Shown here one piece after another: positions 19,706 to 28,891 of a stretch of DNA of 64,000 bases. Source of the stretch: Rhizobium sp. Leaf453 (GTDB lineage Bacteria > Pseudomonadota > Alphaproteobacteria > Rhizobiales > Rhizobiaceae). The first letter of the stretch is position 1. Every line of letters starts with the position of its first letter. The notes beneath the pieces were generated by a model, which did not search any database, was not told the origin of the DNA, and was given only the letters and a program-made list of their open reading frames with translations. Made by a program: the position numbers and the translations under genes. The DNA is taken from positions 124,001 through 188,000 of the forward strand of contig NZ_LMRG01000029.1 in assembly GCF_001425605.1 (NCBI RefSeq), in the 5' to 3' direction.

Positions 19706-21739
19706 ATGATGAAGAACAAGGCCGGCTGGGTGGCCCTTATCGTCCTGGCAATTGCGTCGCTGCTGATGATTTTCGTCGTCATGCCGAATATTCAGGGCAA
19801 GAAGGATGGCATCACGGCGCAACAGCCCGCTGAGGACGCATCCAAGCCGGCCGAAACCGCAGCCGATGCAAAAGGTGCGCGTCCGACGGCCGAAGGCGAT
19901 ACGGCCAAGCAGGCGGAAACGCCGGCCGCAGCCACAGCCGAGATAGATACCAATGCCAAGCCGGCCGACGCCCAATCCGCTGAGACCAAGCCAGCCGATG
20001 CCCAGACCGCAGACGCAAAACCTGCGGATCCGACAACTGACTGGACCGTGCCCGGCTTCGACGTCCTGCGTGTCGAGCCGGATGGCTCGACCGTCATTGC
20101 CGGCCGGGCACAGCCGAATACCAAGATCGAGATCGTCAGTGGAGACATGGTCGTCGGGACGGCCGATGTCGGCGCGACCGGCGATTTCGCTGCGATTTTC
20201 GACAAGCCGCTGGCCGCCGGCGACTATCAGTTGACGCTGCGCAGCGTCGGCGAGAACGGTGCCACCAAGTCATCCGAGGAAGTCGCGACCCTATCGATCC
20301 CGAAGGACAAGGCTGGCGAACTGCTCGCCATGGTCTCCAAGCCGGGCGAAGCCAGCCGCATCATCACCACGCCGGAAGCTGAGACCGCCAACAAGCCGGC
20401 GGATGCGACCGCACAGCCGGCACAGGACGTGGCGAAGGCAGAGCCGAACACCAATGCTGCCGCTGCAACGGCCGAGACAGCCAAGCCGGCGGATACGACC
20501 ACCAAGCCTGCCGATGCCGCCTCCGCTGCACAAACACCGGCAACGACCGAGGGCGATGCCGCAGCCGTGAAGCCGGCGACACCTGCGGCAGGCACCCCTG
20601 CCGCTGTCGCGGTCTCTGCCGTCGAGATCGAAGGCAAGAAAATCTTCGTTGCGGGTAGCGCCAAGGCCGGCGCGCTTGTGCGCATCTATGCCGATGACAC
20701 GCTGGTCGGCGAGACCAAGGTGGATGAACAGGGCCGTTTTGTCGTCGATGGAACGATCGACCTTGCTGTCGGCAACCATACGATCCGTGCTGACGTGATC
20801 GGGGCTGATGGCAACAAGGTCGAAGTGCGGGCCGCGGTGCCATTCGATCGTCCTGCCGGCGAGCAGGTGGCGGCTGTTGCGCAGAGCAATGCGCAAGGGA
20901 CTGTCGCACCGTTCGATGGCGGCAGCTTCGACGGTTTGCGCCTGGAGGCCGGCAAGGCCCTCGGTCTGCTCAAGGGCCTGTTTGCCGATGGCAAGCTGCC
21001 AAGTGTCGAGCAGTTGGCAGCGGCGCGCTCGGCGACCGAGATCGCGCTGAAGTCGCTGGCCGATTTCAAGGTGGCCGATAATCTCGACCAGAGCGTCAAG
21101 GAAATGGTTGGCAAGACCTCTAAGTCGGCAGCCGATGCGCTTGTTATGCTGAAGGCACTGCCGCAGGACGCAACCAGTGTTTCCGCTGCTCTCGGCAAGA
21201 TCGAGGCTGCTGTCGGCTCGGCGCTGATGCCGCGTACCGATGGGACGGGCGGCAATGCGGTCGCGACCGAAACCACGACACCGGCGCCGGCCACGACGAC
21301 CGACAATGCCACCGCGAAACCGGCTGAGGGGCAGGACGCAAAGCCTGCGCCCGCAACGGAAACCGCGCAGGCACCTGCCGCAGAGTCAACCACGCCCGCA
21401 ACCCAGCCCGACGATTCCGCAACGGCAACCGACAATAGTGCGGCTGCTGCTACTCCGGCAACGGGGCAGGCAGCGGCTGAGCCGGAAACGGTCCAGCAGG
21501 CACCGCTACAGCAGAGCAAGACCTCGGTCATCATCCGTCGTGGTGATACGCTCTGGCAGATTTCCCGCCGTGTCTATGGCGCCGGCGTTCGCTACACGAC
21601 GATCTACCTCGCCAATGAGGACCAGATCACCAATCCGGACCGCATTCTGCCGGGCCAGATATTCGGCGTGCCGGACAAGGCGATGTCGGAGGAAGAGTCG
21701 GAAGAGATGCATCGCAAGCACGTCAAGCATTTGCCGTGA
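19706..21739 (+). CDS. Ig-like and LysM domain cell-envelope protein
   Basis: A 677-residue protein. One N-terminal transmembrane anchor (WVALIVLAIASLLMIFVV) is followed by a long Ala/Pro/Thr/Lys/Glu-rich linker with KPAD and AET repeats. Two bacterial Ig-like modules follow (around VLRVEPDGSTVIAGRAQPNT and VSAVEIEGKKIFVAGSAKAG), then a second low-complexity linker. A C-terminal LysM domain (IIRRGDTLWQISRRVYG, NPDRILPGQIFGVPD) binds peptidoglycan. The layout suggests an inner-membrane protein reaching the cell wall through an extended linker. Start ATG 19706 has GGAG seven bases upstream. A terminator follows at 21801-21829. Confidence 0.85.
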   Translation: MMKNKAGWVALIVLAIASLLMIFVVMPNIQGKKDGITAQQPAEDASKPAETAADAKGARPTAEGDTAKQAETPAAATAEIDTNAKPADAQSAETKPADAQTADAKPADPTTDWTVPGFDVLRVEPDGSTVIAGRAQPNTKIEIVSGDMVVGTADVGATGDFAAIFDKPLAAGDYQLTLRSVGENGATKSSEEVATLSIPKDKAGELLAMVSKPGEASRIITTPEAETANKPADATAQPAQDVAKAEPNTNAAAATAETAKPADTTTKPADAASAAQTPATTEGDAAAVKPATPAAGTPAAVAVSAVEIEGKKIFVAGSAKAGALVRIYADDTLVGETKVDEQGRFVVDGTIDLAVGNHTIRADVIGADGNKVEVRAAVPFDRPAGEQVAAVAQSNAQGTVAPFDGGSFDGLRLEAGKALGLLKGLFADGKLPSVEQLAAARSATEIALKSLADFKVADNLDQSVKEMVGKTSKSAADALVMLKALPQDATSVSAALGKIEAAVGSALMPRTDGTGGNAVATETTTPAPATTTDNATAKPAEGQDAKPAPATETAQAPAAESTTPATQPDDSATATDNSAAAATPATGQAAAEPETVQQAPLQQSKTSVIIRRGDTLWQISRRVYGAGVRYTTIYLANEDQITNPDRILPGQIFGVPDKAMSEEESEEMHRKHVKHLP

Positions 21740-21800
21740 CGGCTTTTTGTCCGCCGCTCCATTGCGGCGGATGCCCATGAGACCTATCTGAAACATAAAG

Positions 21801-21829
21801 AGCGGCGCCTTGAGAAAGGCGCCGCTTTT
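21801..21829 (+). terminator. intrinsic terminator after the LysM gene
   Basis: Perfect 9-bp stem AGCGGCGCC/GGCGCCGCT with an eight-base loop followed by TTTT. It lies between the LysM gene stop (21739) and the ABC exporter start. Confidence 0.8.
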
Positions 21830-21859
21830 GGTTGGAATTTGGCTAAGACGGGGACAGAC

Positions 21860-23746
21860 GTGGCAGCGCAGAAAAAAACAGTATCGGCGGATTCAGGCAA
21901 TCCGCTGCAGACGATCATAAATCTCTGGCCTTACATGTGGCCGAGCGACCGTGCCGATCTCAAGATGCGTGTCGTCTGGGCGACGGTCATCCTGCTGGTC
22001 GCCAAGATCGTGCTTTTGCTCGTCCCGTATTTCTTCAAATGGTCGACCGATGCGCTGAACGGCAAGGCCGATCTCGTCGGCGCGCTGCCGGCCGTTTTCA
22101 CCGGCGCGGTGATGCTGGTACTGGCATACAATCTGGCGCGTCTGTTGCAAGCGGGGCTCAACCAGTTGCGCGATGCGCTTTTTGCCAGCGTCGGCCAGCA
22201 TGCCGTACGACAACTCGCCTACCGCACCTTCGTGCACATGCATCAGCTTTCGTTGCGCTTCCATCTGGAGCGGCGCACCGGCGGCCTGTCGCGCATCATC
22301 GAGCGCGGCACCAAGGGAATCGAGACGATCGTCCGTTTCACCATTCTCAACACGGTACCGACGCTGATCGAGTTCCTGCTGACGGCCGTGATCTTCTGGT
22401 GGGGTTACGGGTTCAGCTACCTGCTCATCACCGCTGTCACCGTGGTGATCTATATCTGGTTCACCATCAAGGCGAGCGACTGGCGCATCGGCATCCGCCG
22501 TGCCATGAATGACAGCGATACGGACGCCAATACCAAGGCGATCGATTCCCTCCTGAATTTCGAAACCGTCAAATATTTCGGCAATGAAGAGATGGAGGCG
22601 AAGCGCTTCGACCAGTCGATGGAGCGTTATGAAAGATCCGCGACCCAGGTGTGGACCTCGCTCGGCTGGCTGAACTTCGGTCAGGCCGTCATCTTCGGCG
22701 CCGGCACAGCGATCATGATGGTCATGTCGGCCTTGGCCGTCCAGCGCGGCGAGCAAACGCTCGGCGATTTCGTCTTTATCAACGCCATGCTGATGCAACT
22801 CTCCATTCCGTTGAACTTCATCGGCTTCGTCTACCGCGAAATCCGCCAGGGCCTGACGGATATCGAGCAGATGTTCGACCTGCTCGAAGTGCAGGCGGAA
22901 GTTACCGACAATCCGGATGCGGTCGATCTGGTGATCGACAGGGGCGCGATTGCCTTCAAGGACGTGCATTTCGCCTATGACCCGGCCCGACCGATCCTCA
23001 AGGGCATCACCTTCGAAGTGCCTGCGGGCAAAACCGTTGCCGTCGTCGGTCCCTCCGGTGCCGGCAAGTCTACGTTGTCGCGGTTGCTCTATCGCTTCTA
23101 CGATGTCCAGGAAGGGGCGATCACCATCGATGGTCAGGATGTGCGCGGCGTGAAGCAGAAATCGCTGCGCGCCGTCATCGGCATGGTGCCGCAGGATACC
23201 GTCCTGTTCAACGATACCATCGCCTACAATATCCGCTATGGCCGCATCTCCGCCACGCAGGCGGAAGTGGAGGCCGCGGCCGACATCGCGCAGATCGGCG
23301 GCTTCATCAAGAGCCTACCGGAAGGCTATAATGCCATGGTCGGCGAGCGTGGCCTGAAGCTGTCGGGTGGCGAGAAGCAGCGCGTGGCGATTGCCCGGAC
23401 GGTACTCAAGAGTCCGCCGATCTTGATCCTCGACGAGGCGACATCGGCGCTCGATACCCGCACCGAGCAGGAGATCCAGGCAGCACTTGATATCGTCTCG
23501 CAAAACCGCACGACGCTGGTCATCGCACACCGTCTTTCGACTGTCATTCATGCGGATGAAATTATCGTCTTGAAGGATGGCGGCATCGCCGAGCGCGGCA
23601 CGCATGGGGAACTTATCGACCGCGATGGGCTTTACGCTTCCATGTGGAATCGCCAGCGCGAAGCGACACAGGCCGAGGAAACACTGAAGAAGGTGCGGGA
23701 GAGCGACGATCTCGGCGTGGTGATGCGCGGTCCGGCGGCAGTGTGA
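21860..23746 (+). CDS. ABC exporter, Atm1/HMT-type (fused permease and ATPase)
   Basis: About 628 residues with an N-terminal six-helix ABC transmembrane domain (YFFKWSTDALNG, HQLSLRFHLERRTGGLSRII) and a C-terminal nucleotide-binding domain. Walker A is GPSGAGKST, the signature is LSGGEKQR and Walker B is ILILDEATSAL. RTGGLSRIIERGTKGIE is characteristic of the Atm1 branch, which exports glutathione-linked sulfur or metal species and supports cytosolic Fe-S assembly and metal tolerance. GTG at 21860 is the suggested start; TTG at 21839 is an alternative. Confidence 0.9.
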   Translation: MAAQKKTVSADSGNPLQTIINLWPYMWPSDRADLKMRVVWATVILLVAKIVLLLVPYFFKWSTDALNGKADLVGALPAVFTGAVMLVLAYNLARLLQAGLNQLRDALFASVGQHAVRQLAYRTFVHMHQLSLRFHLERRTGGLSRIIERGTKGIETIVRFTILNTVPTLIEFLLTAVIFWWGYGFSYLLITAVTVVIYIWFTIKASDWRIGIRRAMNDSDTDANTKAIDSLLNFETVKYFGNEEMEAKRFDQSMERYERSATQVWTSLGWLNFGQAVIFGAGTAIMMVMSALAVQRGEQTLGDFVFINAMLMQLSIPLNFIGFVYREIRQGLTDIEQMFDLLEVQAEVTDNPDAVDLVIDRGAIAFKDVHFAYDPARPILKGITFEVPAGKTVAVVGPSGAGKSTLSRLLYRFYDVQEGAITIDGQDVRGVKQKSLRAVIGMVPQDTVLFNDTIAYNIRYGRISATQAEVEAAADIAQIGGFIKSLPEGYNAMVGERGLKLSGGEKQRVAIARTVLKSPPILILDEATSALDTRTEQEIQAALDIVSQNRTTLVIAHRLSTVIHADEIIVLKDGGIAERGTHGELIDRDGLYASMWNRQREATQAEETLKKVRESDDLGVVMRGPAAV

Positions 23747-23832
23747 GGGAGCGTATGCATTAGGCAGTCGGAAAGTCCCGCTTCACTGCGTGTGAATCCG
23801 GCTACTGCCCATTGCCTATCCCTGGTGCCTCT

Positions 23833-23860
23833 ACCGCATTGCCCGTCAGGGCAATGCGGT
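23833..23860. repeat. 12-bp perfect hairpin upstream of psd
   Basis: ACCGCATTGCCC-GTCA-GGGCAATGCGGT forms a 12-bp perfect stem with a four-base loop, 39 bases before the psd start. No T-run follows, so it is more likely a leader element or intergenic repeat than a terminator. The preceding 70 bases contain facing TAGGCAGT and ACTGCCCATTGCCTA segments. Confidence 0.65.
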
Positions 23861-23898
23861 GTACGTGCTGTTGCAAGAAAATTTGGAGAGATGAGTTC

Positions 23899-24597
23899 AT
23901 GAGCTTGATCAATACGGTGCGCAACACGCTGGTTCCGGTCCACAAGGAAGGCTATCCCTTCATCGCCGGTTTCTTCGTCGTTTCGCTGGTTCTCGGTTTC
24001 CTCTGGGAGCCGCTGATGTGGATCGGCTTCATCCTCACCGCTTGGTGCGCCTATTTCTTCCGTGATCCCGAGCGCATGACCCCGCTGGACGATGATCTGG
24101 TCATCAGCCCTGCAGATGGTCGTGTCTCGTCGATCGCGCTGATGACGCCGCCGGAAGAGCTCGGGTTGGGCGACGCGCCGATGCTGCGTATCTCCGTCTT
24201 CATGAACGTCTTCAACTGCCATGTGAATCGTGCGCCGATGGGCGGCACGATCCGCCGCATCGCCTATCGCGCCGGCAAGTTCGTCAATGCCGAACTGGAC
24301 AAGGCAAGCCATGAAAACGAGCGCAACGGCCTTGCGATTGAAACGGCGCACGGCACGATTGGCGTCGTGCAGATTGCCGGTCTGGTCGCTCGCCGCATCG
24401 TCTGCTGGTCCCACGAAAGCGATACGTTGCAGCCGGGCGAACGTTTCGGTCTGATCCGCTTCGGGTCCCGGCTTGATGTCTTCCTGCCGGCGGAGGCCGC
24501 GCCGCGCGTCAGCCTCGGTCAGACGGCGATCGCCGGTGAAACCGTCCTGGCCGAATTCGGCTCGTCAAAGGGACCGGTCATCAGCCGTCGCGGCTGA
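23899..24597 (+). CDS. psd: phosphatidylserine decarboxylase
   Basis: A 232-residue enzyme of the short PSD group. It has hydrophobic N-terminal segments ([19 protein letters not shown]), then [21 protein letters not shown] and [16 protein letters not shown]. The C-terminal [15 protein letters not shown] contains the Gly-Ser site where the proenzyme cleaves itself to make the pyruvoyl cofactor. It converts phosphatidylserine to phosphatidylethanolamine at the inner membrane. It is directly followed by pssA, the preceding step. ATG 23899 is the family-typical start ([20 protein letters not shown]). Confidence 0.95.
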   Translation: MSLINTVRNTLVPVHKEGYPFIAGFFVVSLVLGFLWEPLMWIGFILTAWCAYFFRDPERMTPLDDDLVISPADGRVSSIALMTPPEELGLGDAPMLRISVFMNVFNCHVNRAPMGGTIRRIAYRAGKFVNAELDKASHENERNGLAIETAHGTIGVVQIAGLVARRIVCWSHESDTLQPGERFGLIRFGSRLDVFLPAEAAPRVSLGQTAIAGETVLAEFGSSKGPVISRRG

Positions 24598-24632
24598 TAC
24601 TGCGGCCGTTGAAACAGGAGCAGGAGCACGCC

Positions 24633-25484
24633 ATGGAAACGCCCTTTCCGTCTTTTGAACCGAACGGCCCGAACGACGAGGCGCGGGGACCCCGCCTGCG
24701 GGAAATCCCGCTGCGGCTCATTGTGCCCAACCTGATCACCGTACTGGCGATCTGCGCCGGCCTGTCCGGCGTGCGCCTAGCCTTCGAAAACCGGTTCGAG
24801 CTTGCCGTGGCCATGGTTCTGGTTGCCGCCTTTCTCGATGGCATTGACGGCCGCGTCGCGCGGTTGATGAAGGCCACGTCGAAGTTCGGCGCGCAGATGG
24901 ATTCGCTCGCCGATATCGTCAATTTCGGCGTCGCTCCGGCACTGGTGCTCTATGCTTTCGTTCTCGATCAGGCCCGGTCACTTGGCTGGATCGCCGCGCT
25001 GATCTACGTGATCGCTGCAGGCCTGCGGCTTGCCCGTTTCAACGTCATGGCGGAGCGTGAGGTCAAGGCCAGCTGGCAGTCGGAATATTTTGTCGGCGTG
25101 CCGGCGCCTGCTGGCGCCATGCTGGTGCTGCTACCGATGTATCTCGGTCTTCTGGGCGTGGCGCCGGATCGGCCGATCGCGATCTTCGCTTCAATCTATA
25201 CGGTCCTCATCGCCTTCCTGCTGGTCAGCCGCCTGCCGGTCTGGTCCGGCAAGTCGGAAAACCGCGTCCGCCGTGACCTCGTCCTGCCGATCATCCTGTT
25301 CGTCGTGCTCTACGTCGCGACCCTGATGAGCTTCACCTGGGAAACCATGGTGCTGACAGCCGTCGGCTACCTGATCAGCCTGCCGTTCGGCGCGCGCAAA
25401 TGGCAGAAAAAATACGGCGACTGGCCGCTGCATCCAGACCATCTGACGACAGCCGAAGATGGCCTGCCGGGCGACAAGAAGTAA
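24633..25484 (+). CDS. pssA: CDP-diacylglycerol-serine O-phosphatidyltransferase
   Basis: A 283-residue multi-pass membrane enzyme with the CDP-alcohol phosphotransferase signature in DGIDGRVARLMKATSKFGAQ followed by MDSLAD (DGx2ARx8Gx3Dx3D). It makes phosphatidylserine, the substrate of psd upstream, so the two genes form the phosphatidylethanolamine pathway. ATG 24633 is chosen because AGGAG lies six bases upstream; a TTG at 24609 is less likely. It is followed by a bidirectional terminator. Confidence 0.93.
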   Translation: METPFPSFEPNGPNDEARGPRLREIPLRLIVPNLITVLAICAGLSGVRLAFENRFELAVAMVLVAAFLDGIDGRVARLMKATSKFGAQMDSLADIVNFGVAPALVLYAFVLDQARSLGWIAALIYVIAAGLRLARFNVMAEREVKASWQSEYFVGVPAPAGAMLVLLPMYLGLLGVAPDRPIAIFASIYTVLIAFLLVSRLPVWSGKSENRVRRDLVLPIILFVVLYVATLMSFTWETMVLTAVGYLISLPFGARKWQKKYGDWPLHPDHLTTAEDGLPGDKK

Positions 25485-25503
25485 GCAATCGATCAAAGCA
25501 TGA

Positions 25504-25538
25504 AAAAAGCCGCCGCGGATATCTCGCGGCGGCTTTTT
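25504..25538. terminator. bidirectional intrinsic terminator between pssA and the SDR gene
   Basis: Stem GCCGCCGCG/CGCGGCGGC (9 bp, loop GATATCT), flanked by an A-run on the left and TTTTT on the right. It can serve both pssA (plus) and the convergent SDR gene (minus). Confidence 0.85.
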
Positions 25539-25558
25539 CGTCTCTATGGCTCGAAGGA

Positions 25559-26299
25559 TCAATCCGGCAACCGGTAATCAACGATCCTGTTTTCGCGCAC
25601 GATAAACAGCTTGCCGGTTTCCGTCTGGTCGGGACCAACGAGCGGCAGCAGCTTGGCGGCGACTTCGGACGGATGCGGCAATGTCGTCGGATCTTCGCCC
25701 GGAACCGCCTGTGCCCGCATGGCCGTGCGCGTTGCGCCCGGATCGACCGAAAGGATGCGCAGCGGCAGACGCTGGGTTTCCCCGGCCCAGGTGCGCGCCA
25801 GAGCTTCCACGGCGGCCTTGGAGGCGGAGTAGGGACCCCAGAAGGGCTTGCACTTGTGCGCGGCGCTGGAGGACAGGATCAGGGCACGGCCGGCATCGGA
25901 CAGTTGCAGCAGCGGATCGACCGAGCGGATCAATCGCCAGGTCGCCGTCACGTTGACCGTCATCACCTTCTCGAACACCTTGGCTTCGACATGGCCGATC
26001 GGCGAGATGATGCCGAGCACACCTGCATTGGCAACCAGAATGTCGAGCTTGCCCCAACGCTCGTGAATGGCGCCGCCCAGTTTGTCGATCGCAGCCATGT
26101 CAGCGAGATCGAAAGGCACCAGCGTCGCCGGCAGTCCGCCCGCCTGTTTGATCGCGTCATCGAGATCCTCAAGGCCGCCGACCGTGCGGGCGCAGGCGAT
26201 TACCTGTGCACCGGCCTTGGCCAGTTCCAGCGCGGTGAAGTAGCCGATACCACGCGATGCGCCCGTGACCAGTGCAATGCGGCCCTTGAGATCGATCAT
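25559..26299 (-). CDS. short-chain dehydrogenase/reductase (SDR)
   Basis: A 246-residue classical SDR. The NAD(P)-binding glycine motif is ALVTGASRGIGYFTALELA, the structural motif LVANAGVLG is present, and the catalytic Ser (ILSSSAAHK) and YSASK pair (PYSASKAAVEALAR) are intact. The substrate is not predictable. In rhizobia an SDR gene commonly follows purF, as here. Start ATG 26299 (MIDLKGRIALVTG) is used; the longer in-frame TTG start at 26401 would add non-SDR residues. Confidence 0.88.
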   Translation of the reverse strand: MIDLKGRIALVTGASRGIGYFTALELAKAGAQVIACARTVGGLEDLDDAIKQAGGLPATLVPFDLADMAAIDKLGGAIHERWGKLDILVANAGVLGIISPIGHVEAKVFEKVMTVNVTATWRLIRSVDPLLQLSDAGRALILSSSAAHKCKPFWGPYSASKAAVEALARTWAGETQRLPLRILSVDPGATRTAMRAQAVPGEDPTTLPHPSEVAAKLLPLVGPDQTETGKLFIVRENRIVDYRLPD

Positions 26300-26438
26300 G
26301 TCTGGATGACTCCGAATTTCTGATGCGGCTTGCTGTGCCACACGTTCGGGCTCGGATGCAAGGCAGATGCTGGACGGGAGGATCGTGGCGGATGGACGCA
26401 AGGGCCGGTTTTCGGCGCCTTGCGTGTTCGAAAGGCTA

Positions 26439-27926
26439 TCAGCCCTTGCTGGCGAGGACAGAGAGCTTCAGACCGGCCGTCTCGCCATTCTTGTCGAGCA
26501 GACGGGTCGGGTAGTCCCCGGTAAAATAGTGATCGGTAAACTGCGGACGAGCTGGATTGCGATCTTCGCCGCCGACAGCACGATAAAGCCCGTCGATCGT
26601 CAGAAACTCCAGCGAGTCGGCGCCGATGTACTTCGCCATCGCCTTGATGTCGTTGTACTGGTTGGCCAGCAACTTGTCGGCGTTCGGCGTGTCGATGCCG
26701 TAGAAGTCCGGATAGAAGATCATCGGGCTTGCAACACGGATATGAACCTCGGTCGCGCCGGCATCGCGGATCATCTGCACAATCTTGAGCGAGGTGGTGC
26801 CGCGAACGATGGAATCGTCGACCAGCACGACGCGCTTGCCTTCGATCATTGCCCGGTTGGCAGAGTGCTTCAGCTTGACGCCGAAGGCGCGGATCTGCTG
26901 CGTCGGCTCGATGAAGGTGCGGCCGACATAGTGGTTGCGAATAATGCCGTATTCGAAGGGAATGCCGCTTGCCTGGGCGAAACCGAGCGCTGCCGGCGTT
27001 CCGCCATCCGGAACCGGAACGACAACGTCGGCCTCGACAGGCGATTCCTTGGCGAGGTTGATGCCCATGTTCTTGCGGGCGACATAGACGCTCCGGCCGC
27101 CGACGACGGAATCGGGGCGGGCGAAATAGACATATTCGAACAGGCAAAGCCTTTCCGGCTGCTGATTGGCCGGCTTGCGCGCATCGATCTGGATCGAGCC
27201 ATCCGGCTGGGTTTCGCAGATGATGACTTCGCCATTCTCGACATCGCGGATGTATTTCGCGCCGATGATGTCGAGGGCGCAGGTTTCCGAGCAGAAGATC
27301 GGCTTGCCGTCGAGTTCGCCCATGACAAGCGGCCGGATGCCGATGGGGTCGCGGGCGGCGATGAGTTTCGTGCGCGTCATTGCGACCATGGCATAACCGC
27401 CTTCCATCTGGCGGATGGCATCGATGAAGCGGTCGGCGGTCGAGGAATGGCGGGAGCGGGCGATGAGGTGAAGAACGACTTCGGTATCGGACGTCGACTG
27501 ACAGATGGCACCGGTGGCGATGATCTGGCGGCGAAGCGTGAGGCCGTTGGTGAAGTTGCCGTTATGGGCAATCGCGATACCGCCGACTTCGAGTTCGGCA
27601 AACAGCGGCTGGACGTTGCGCAGCGCCACTTCGCCGGTCGTCGAGTAACGCGTGTGGCCGATCGAAATGGTGCCCGGCAGCTTGGCCAGGATCGCCGGGT
27701 CGGTGTAGTGGTCGCCAACGAGGCCCATGCGCTTTTCCGTGTGGAACGCGCCGTCGAAGGTGACGATGCCGGCCGCTTCCTGGCCGCGATGCTGCAGGGC
27801 GTGCAGCCCGAGCGCCGTCAGGGTCGCTGCGTCCGGATGTCCAAGGATTCCGAAGACACCGCATTCTTCGTGCAGCGTGTCGCCATCGATCTCGTCGTGA
27901 ATCTCTGCTGCTCGCAAATGGGTCAT
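26439..27926 (-). CDS. purF: amidophosphoribosyltransferase
   Basis: A 495-residue glutamine-PRPP amidotransferase, the first committed step of purine synthesis. A short propeptide precedes the catalytic Cys in LHEECGVFGILGHPD (Ntn glutaminase), followed by GLHALQHRGQEAAGI and GHTRYSTTG. The PRPP-binding loop is RVVLVDDSIVRGTTS. ATG 27926 is chosen, with AAAGG upstream; ATG 27968 is an alternative. It lies downstream of cvpA, the classical purF neighbour. Confidence 0.95.
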   Translation of the reverse strand: MTHLRAAEIHDEIDGDTLHEECGVFGILGHPDAATLTALGLHALQHRGQEAAGIVTFDGAFHTEKRMGLVGDHYTDPAILAKLPGTISIGHTRYSTTGEVALRNVQPLFAELEVGGIAIAHNGNFTNGLTLRRQIIATGAICQSTSDTEVVLHLIARSRHSSTADRFIDAIRQMEGGYAMVAMTRTKLIAARDPIGIRPLVMGELDGKPIFCSETCALDIIGAKYIRDVENGEVIICETQPDGSIQIDARKPANQQPERLCLFEYVYFARPDSVVGGRSVYVARKNMGINLAKESPVEADVVVPVPDGGTPAALGFAQASGIPFEYGIIRNHYVGRTFIEPTQQIRAFGVKLKHSANRAMIEGKRVVLVDDSIVRGTTSLKIVQMIRDAGATEVHIRVASPMIFYPDFYGIDTPNADKLLANQYNDIKAMAKYIGADSLEFLTIDGLYRAVGGEDRNPARPQFTDHYFTGDYPTRLLDKNGETAGLKLSVLASKG

Positions 27927-28042
27927 CGCTGTTGGCCTTTGTTGTGACGGCTGAAACGCGTTTCGCATATCGTATCAGATTTTCCGTCCTTCAAGTCGAT
28001 AAGACCTGAGGGTTTCACATATCATCATTGCAAAATGGACAA

Positions 28043-28060
28043 GGCCCGCCGGAGCGGGCC
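28043..28060 (-). terminator. candidate terminator after cvpA
   Basis: Stem GGCCCGC-(4 nt)-GCGGGCC, 20 bases past the cvpA stop on the minus strand. Only a weak U-tract follows, so termination would be partial. Confidence 0.45.
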
Positions 28061-28079
28061 ATGGTGTTTATGGTCGGAC

Positions 28080-28694
28080 TCAGCCGTTTGTGGCTGCGCC
28101 ATTCGTGGCCGGCGTTTCTTCCGCCGGCGGCTGCGTTGTCGCGCCGCCCGTGCCTTCGTTTTCGCCTTCGCCGGTCGTGTCCTTGCCACGCAGGCGGTCG
28201 AGGATCGTCGCATCGGCGTTTTCGGGCAGGAGCGCGATCAGCTTGCCGCCGAGATTGTCGAGCAGCGGCTTGGACTTTGCCGTGGTGACCCAGACTGGCT
28301 GCTGCTGCGGAGCAACCAGCCAGTTGAAGAACAGCATGGCGACGACGACGAGCAGAACGCCGCGGGCCGCGCCGAACAGGAAACCGAGCGTGCGGTCCAG
28401 CGCACCGATCCGGCTGTCGATGATGAAATCGGCGATCCGCATGGTGATGAAGGAGATGATGATCAGCGCGATGAGGAAGATCACACCGGCCGAGCCGATC
28501 ATCGCAACCGTGTCGCTGCTGGTATAGCCCTTGGCGAAGGGCAGGAGGTGAGGATAGAGGAAATAGGCGGCAGCGGCAGCGCCGAGCCAGCTTGCGACCG
28601 ACAGGACTTCCCGGGAAAAGCCGCGGACCATGGCCAAAATGGCCGAGAAAAGCGCGACGCCGAGAACGATACCGTCGAGAATTGTAATGGGCAT
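28080..28694 (-). CDS. cvpA: CvpA family membrane protein
   Basis: A 204-residue protein with four hydrophobic segments. It starts MPITILDGIVLGVALFSAIL, followed by MVRGFSREVLSVASWLGAAA, the hallmark of CvpA/colicin V production proteins. The C-terminal tail is polar and rich in Gly/Thr/Glu/Ala. Its function is envelope-related (stress resistance) and it is frequently linked to purF, as here. ATG 28694 fits the family start; an upstream in-frame ATG is unlikely. Confidence 0.9.
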   Translation of the reverse strand: MPITILDGIVLGVALFSAILAMVRGFSREVLSVASWLGAAAAAYFLYPHLLPFAKGYTSSDTVAMIGSAGVIFLIALIIISFITMRIADFIIDSRIGALDRTLGFLFGAARGVLLVVVAMLFFNWLVAPQQQPVWVTTAKSKPLLDNLGGKLIALLPENADATILDRLRGKDTTGEGENEGTGGATTQPPAEETPATNGAATNG

Positions 28695-28891
28695 ATTTGT
28701 CCTACTCCGAAACCGCCTTGCCACGCAGCGTGTCCATCCGGACCCGAAAGGGACGCTGCACCCCAATCAGATGCGCGACCCGACGCTGATTGTCCGTGGA
28801 CCATATATCATCAAGCCGCAAGCGTCTTTCGATGGTCCATGACTGAACACTATTTTCACCGGAATTCGTCGATTTTTAACCAACGGTTTCC

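Noticed and set aside
26367-27947. 526-codon open frame antisense to purF
   Set aside because: PurF motifs on the minus strand are unambiguous, and the other frame is a codon-bias artefact.
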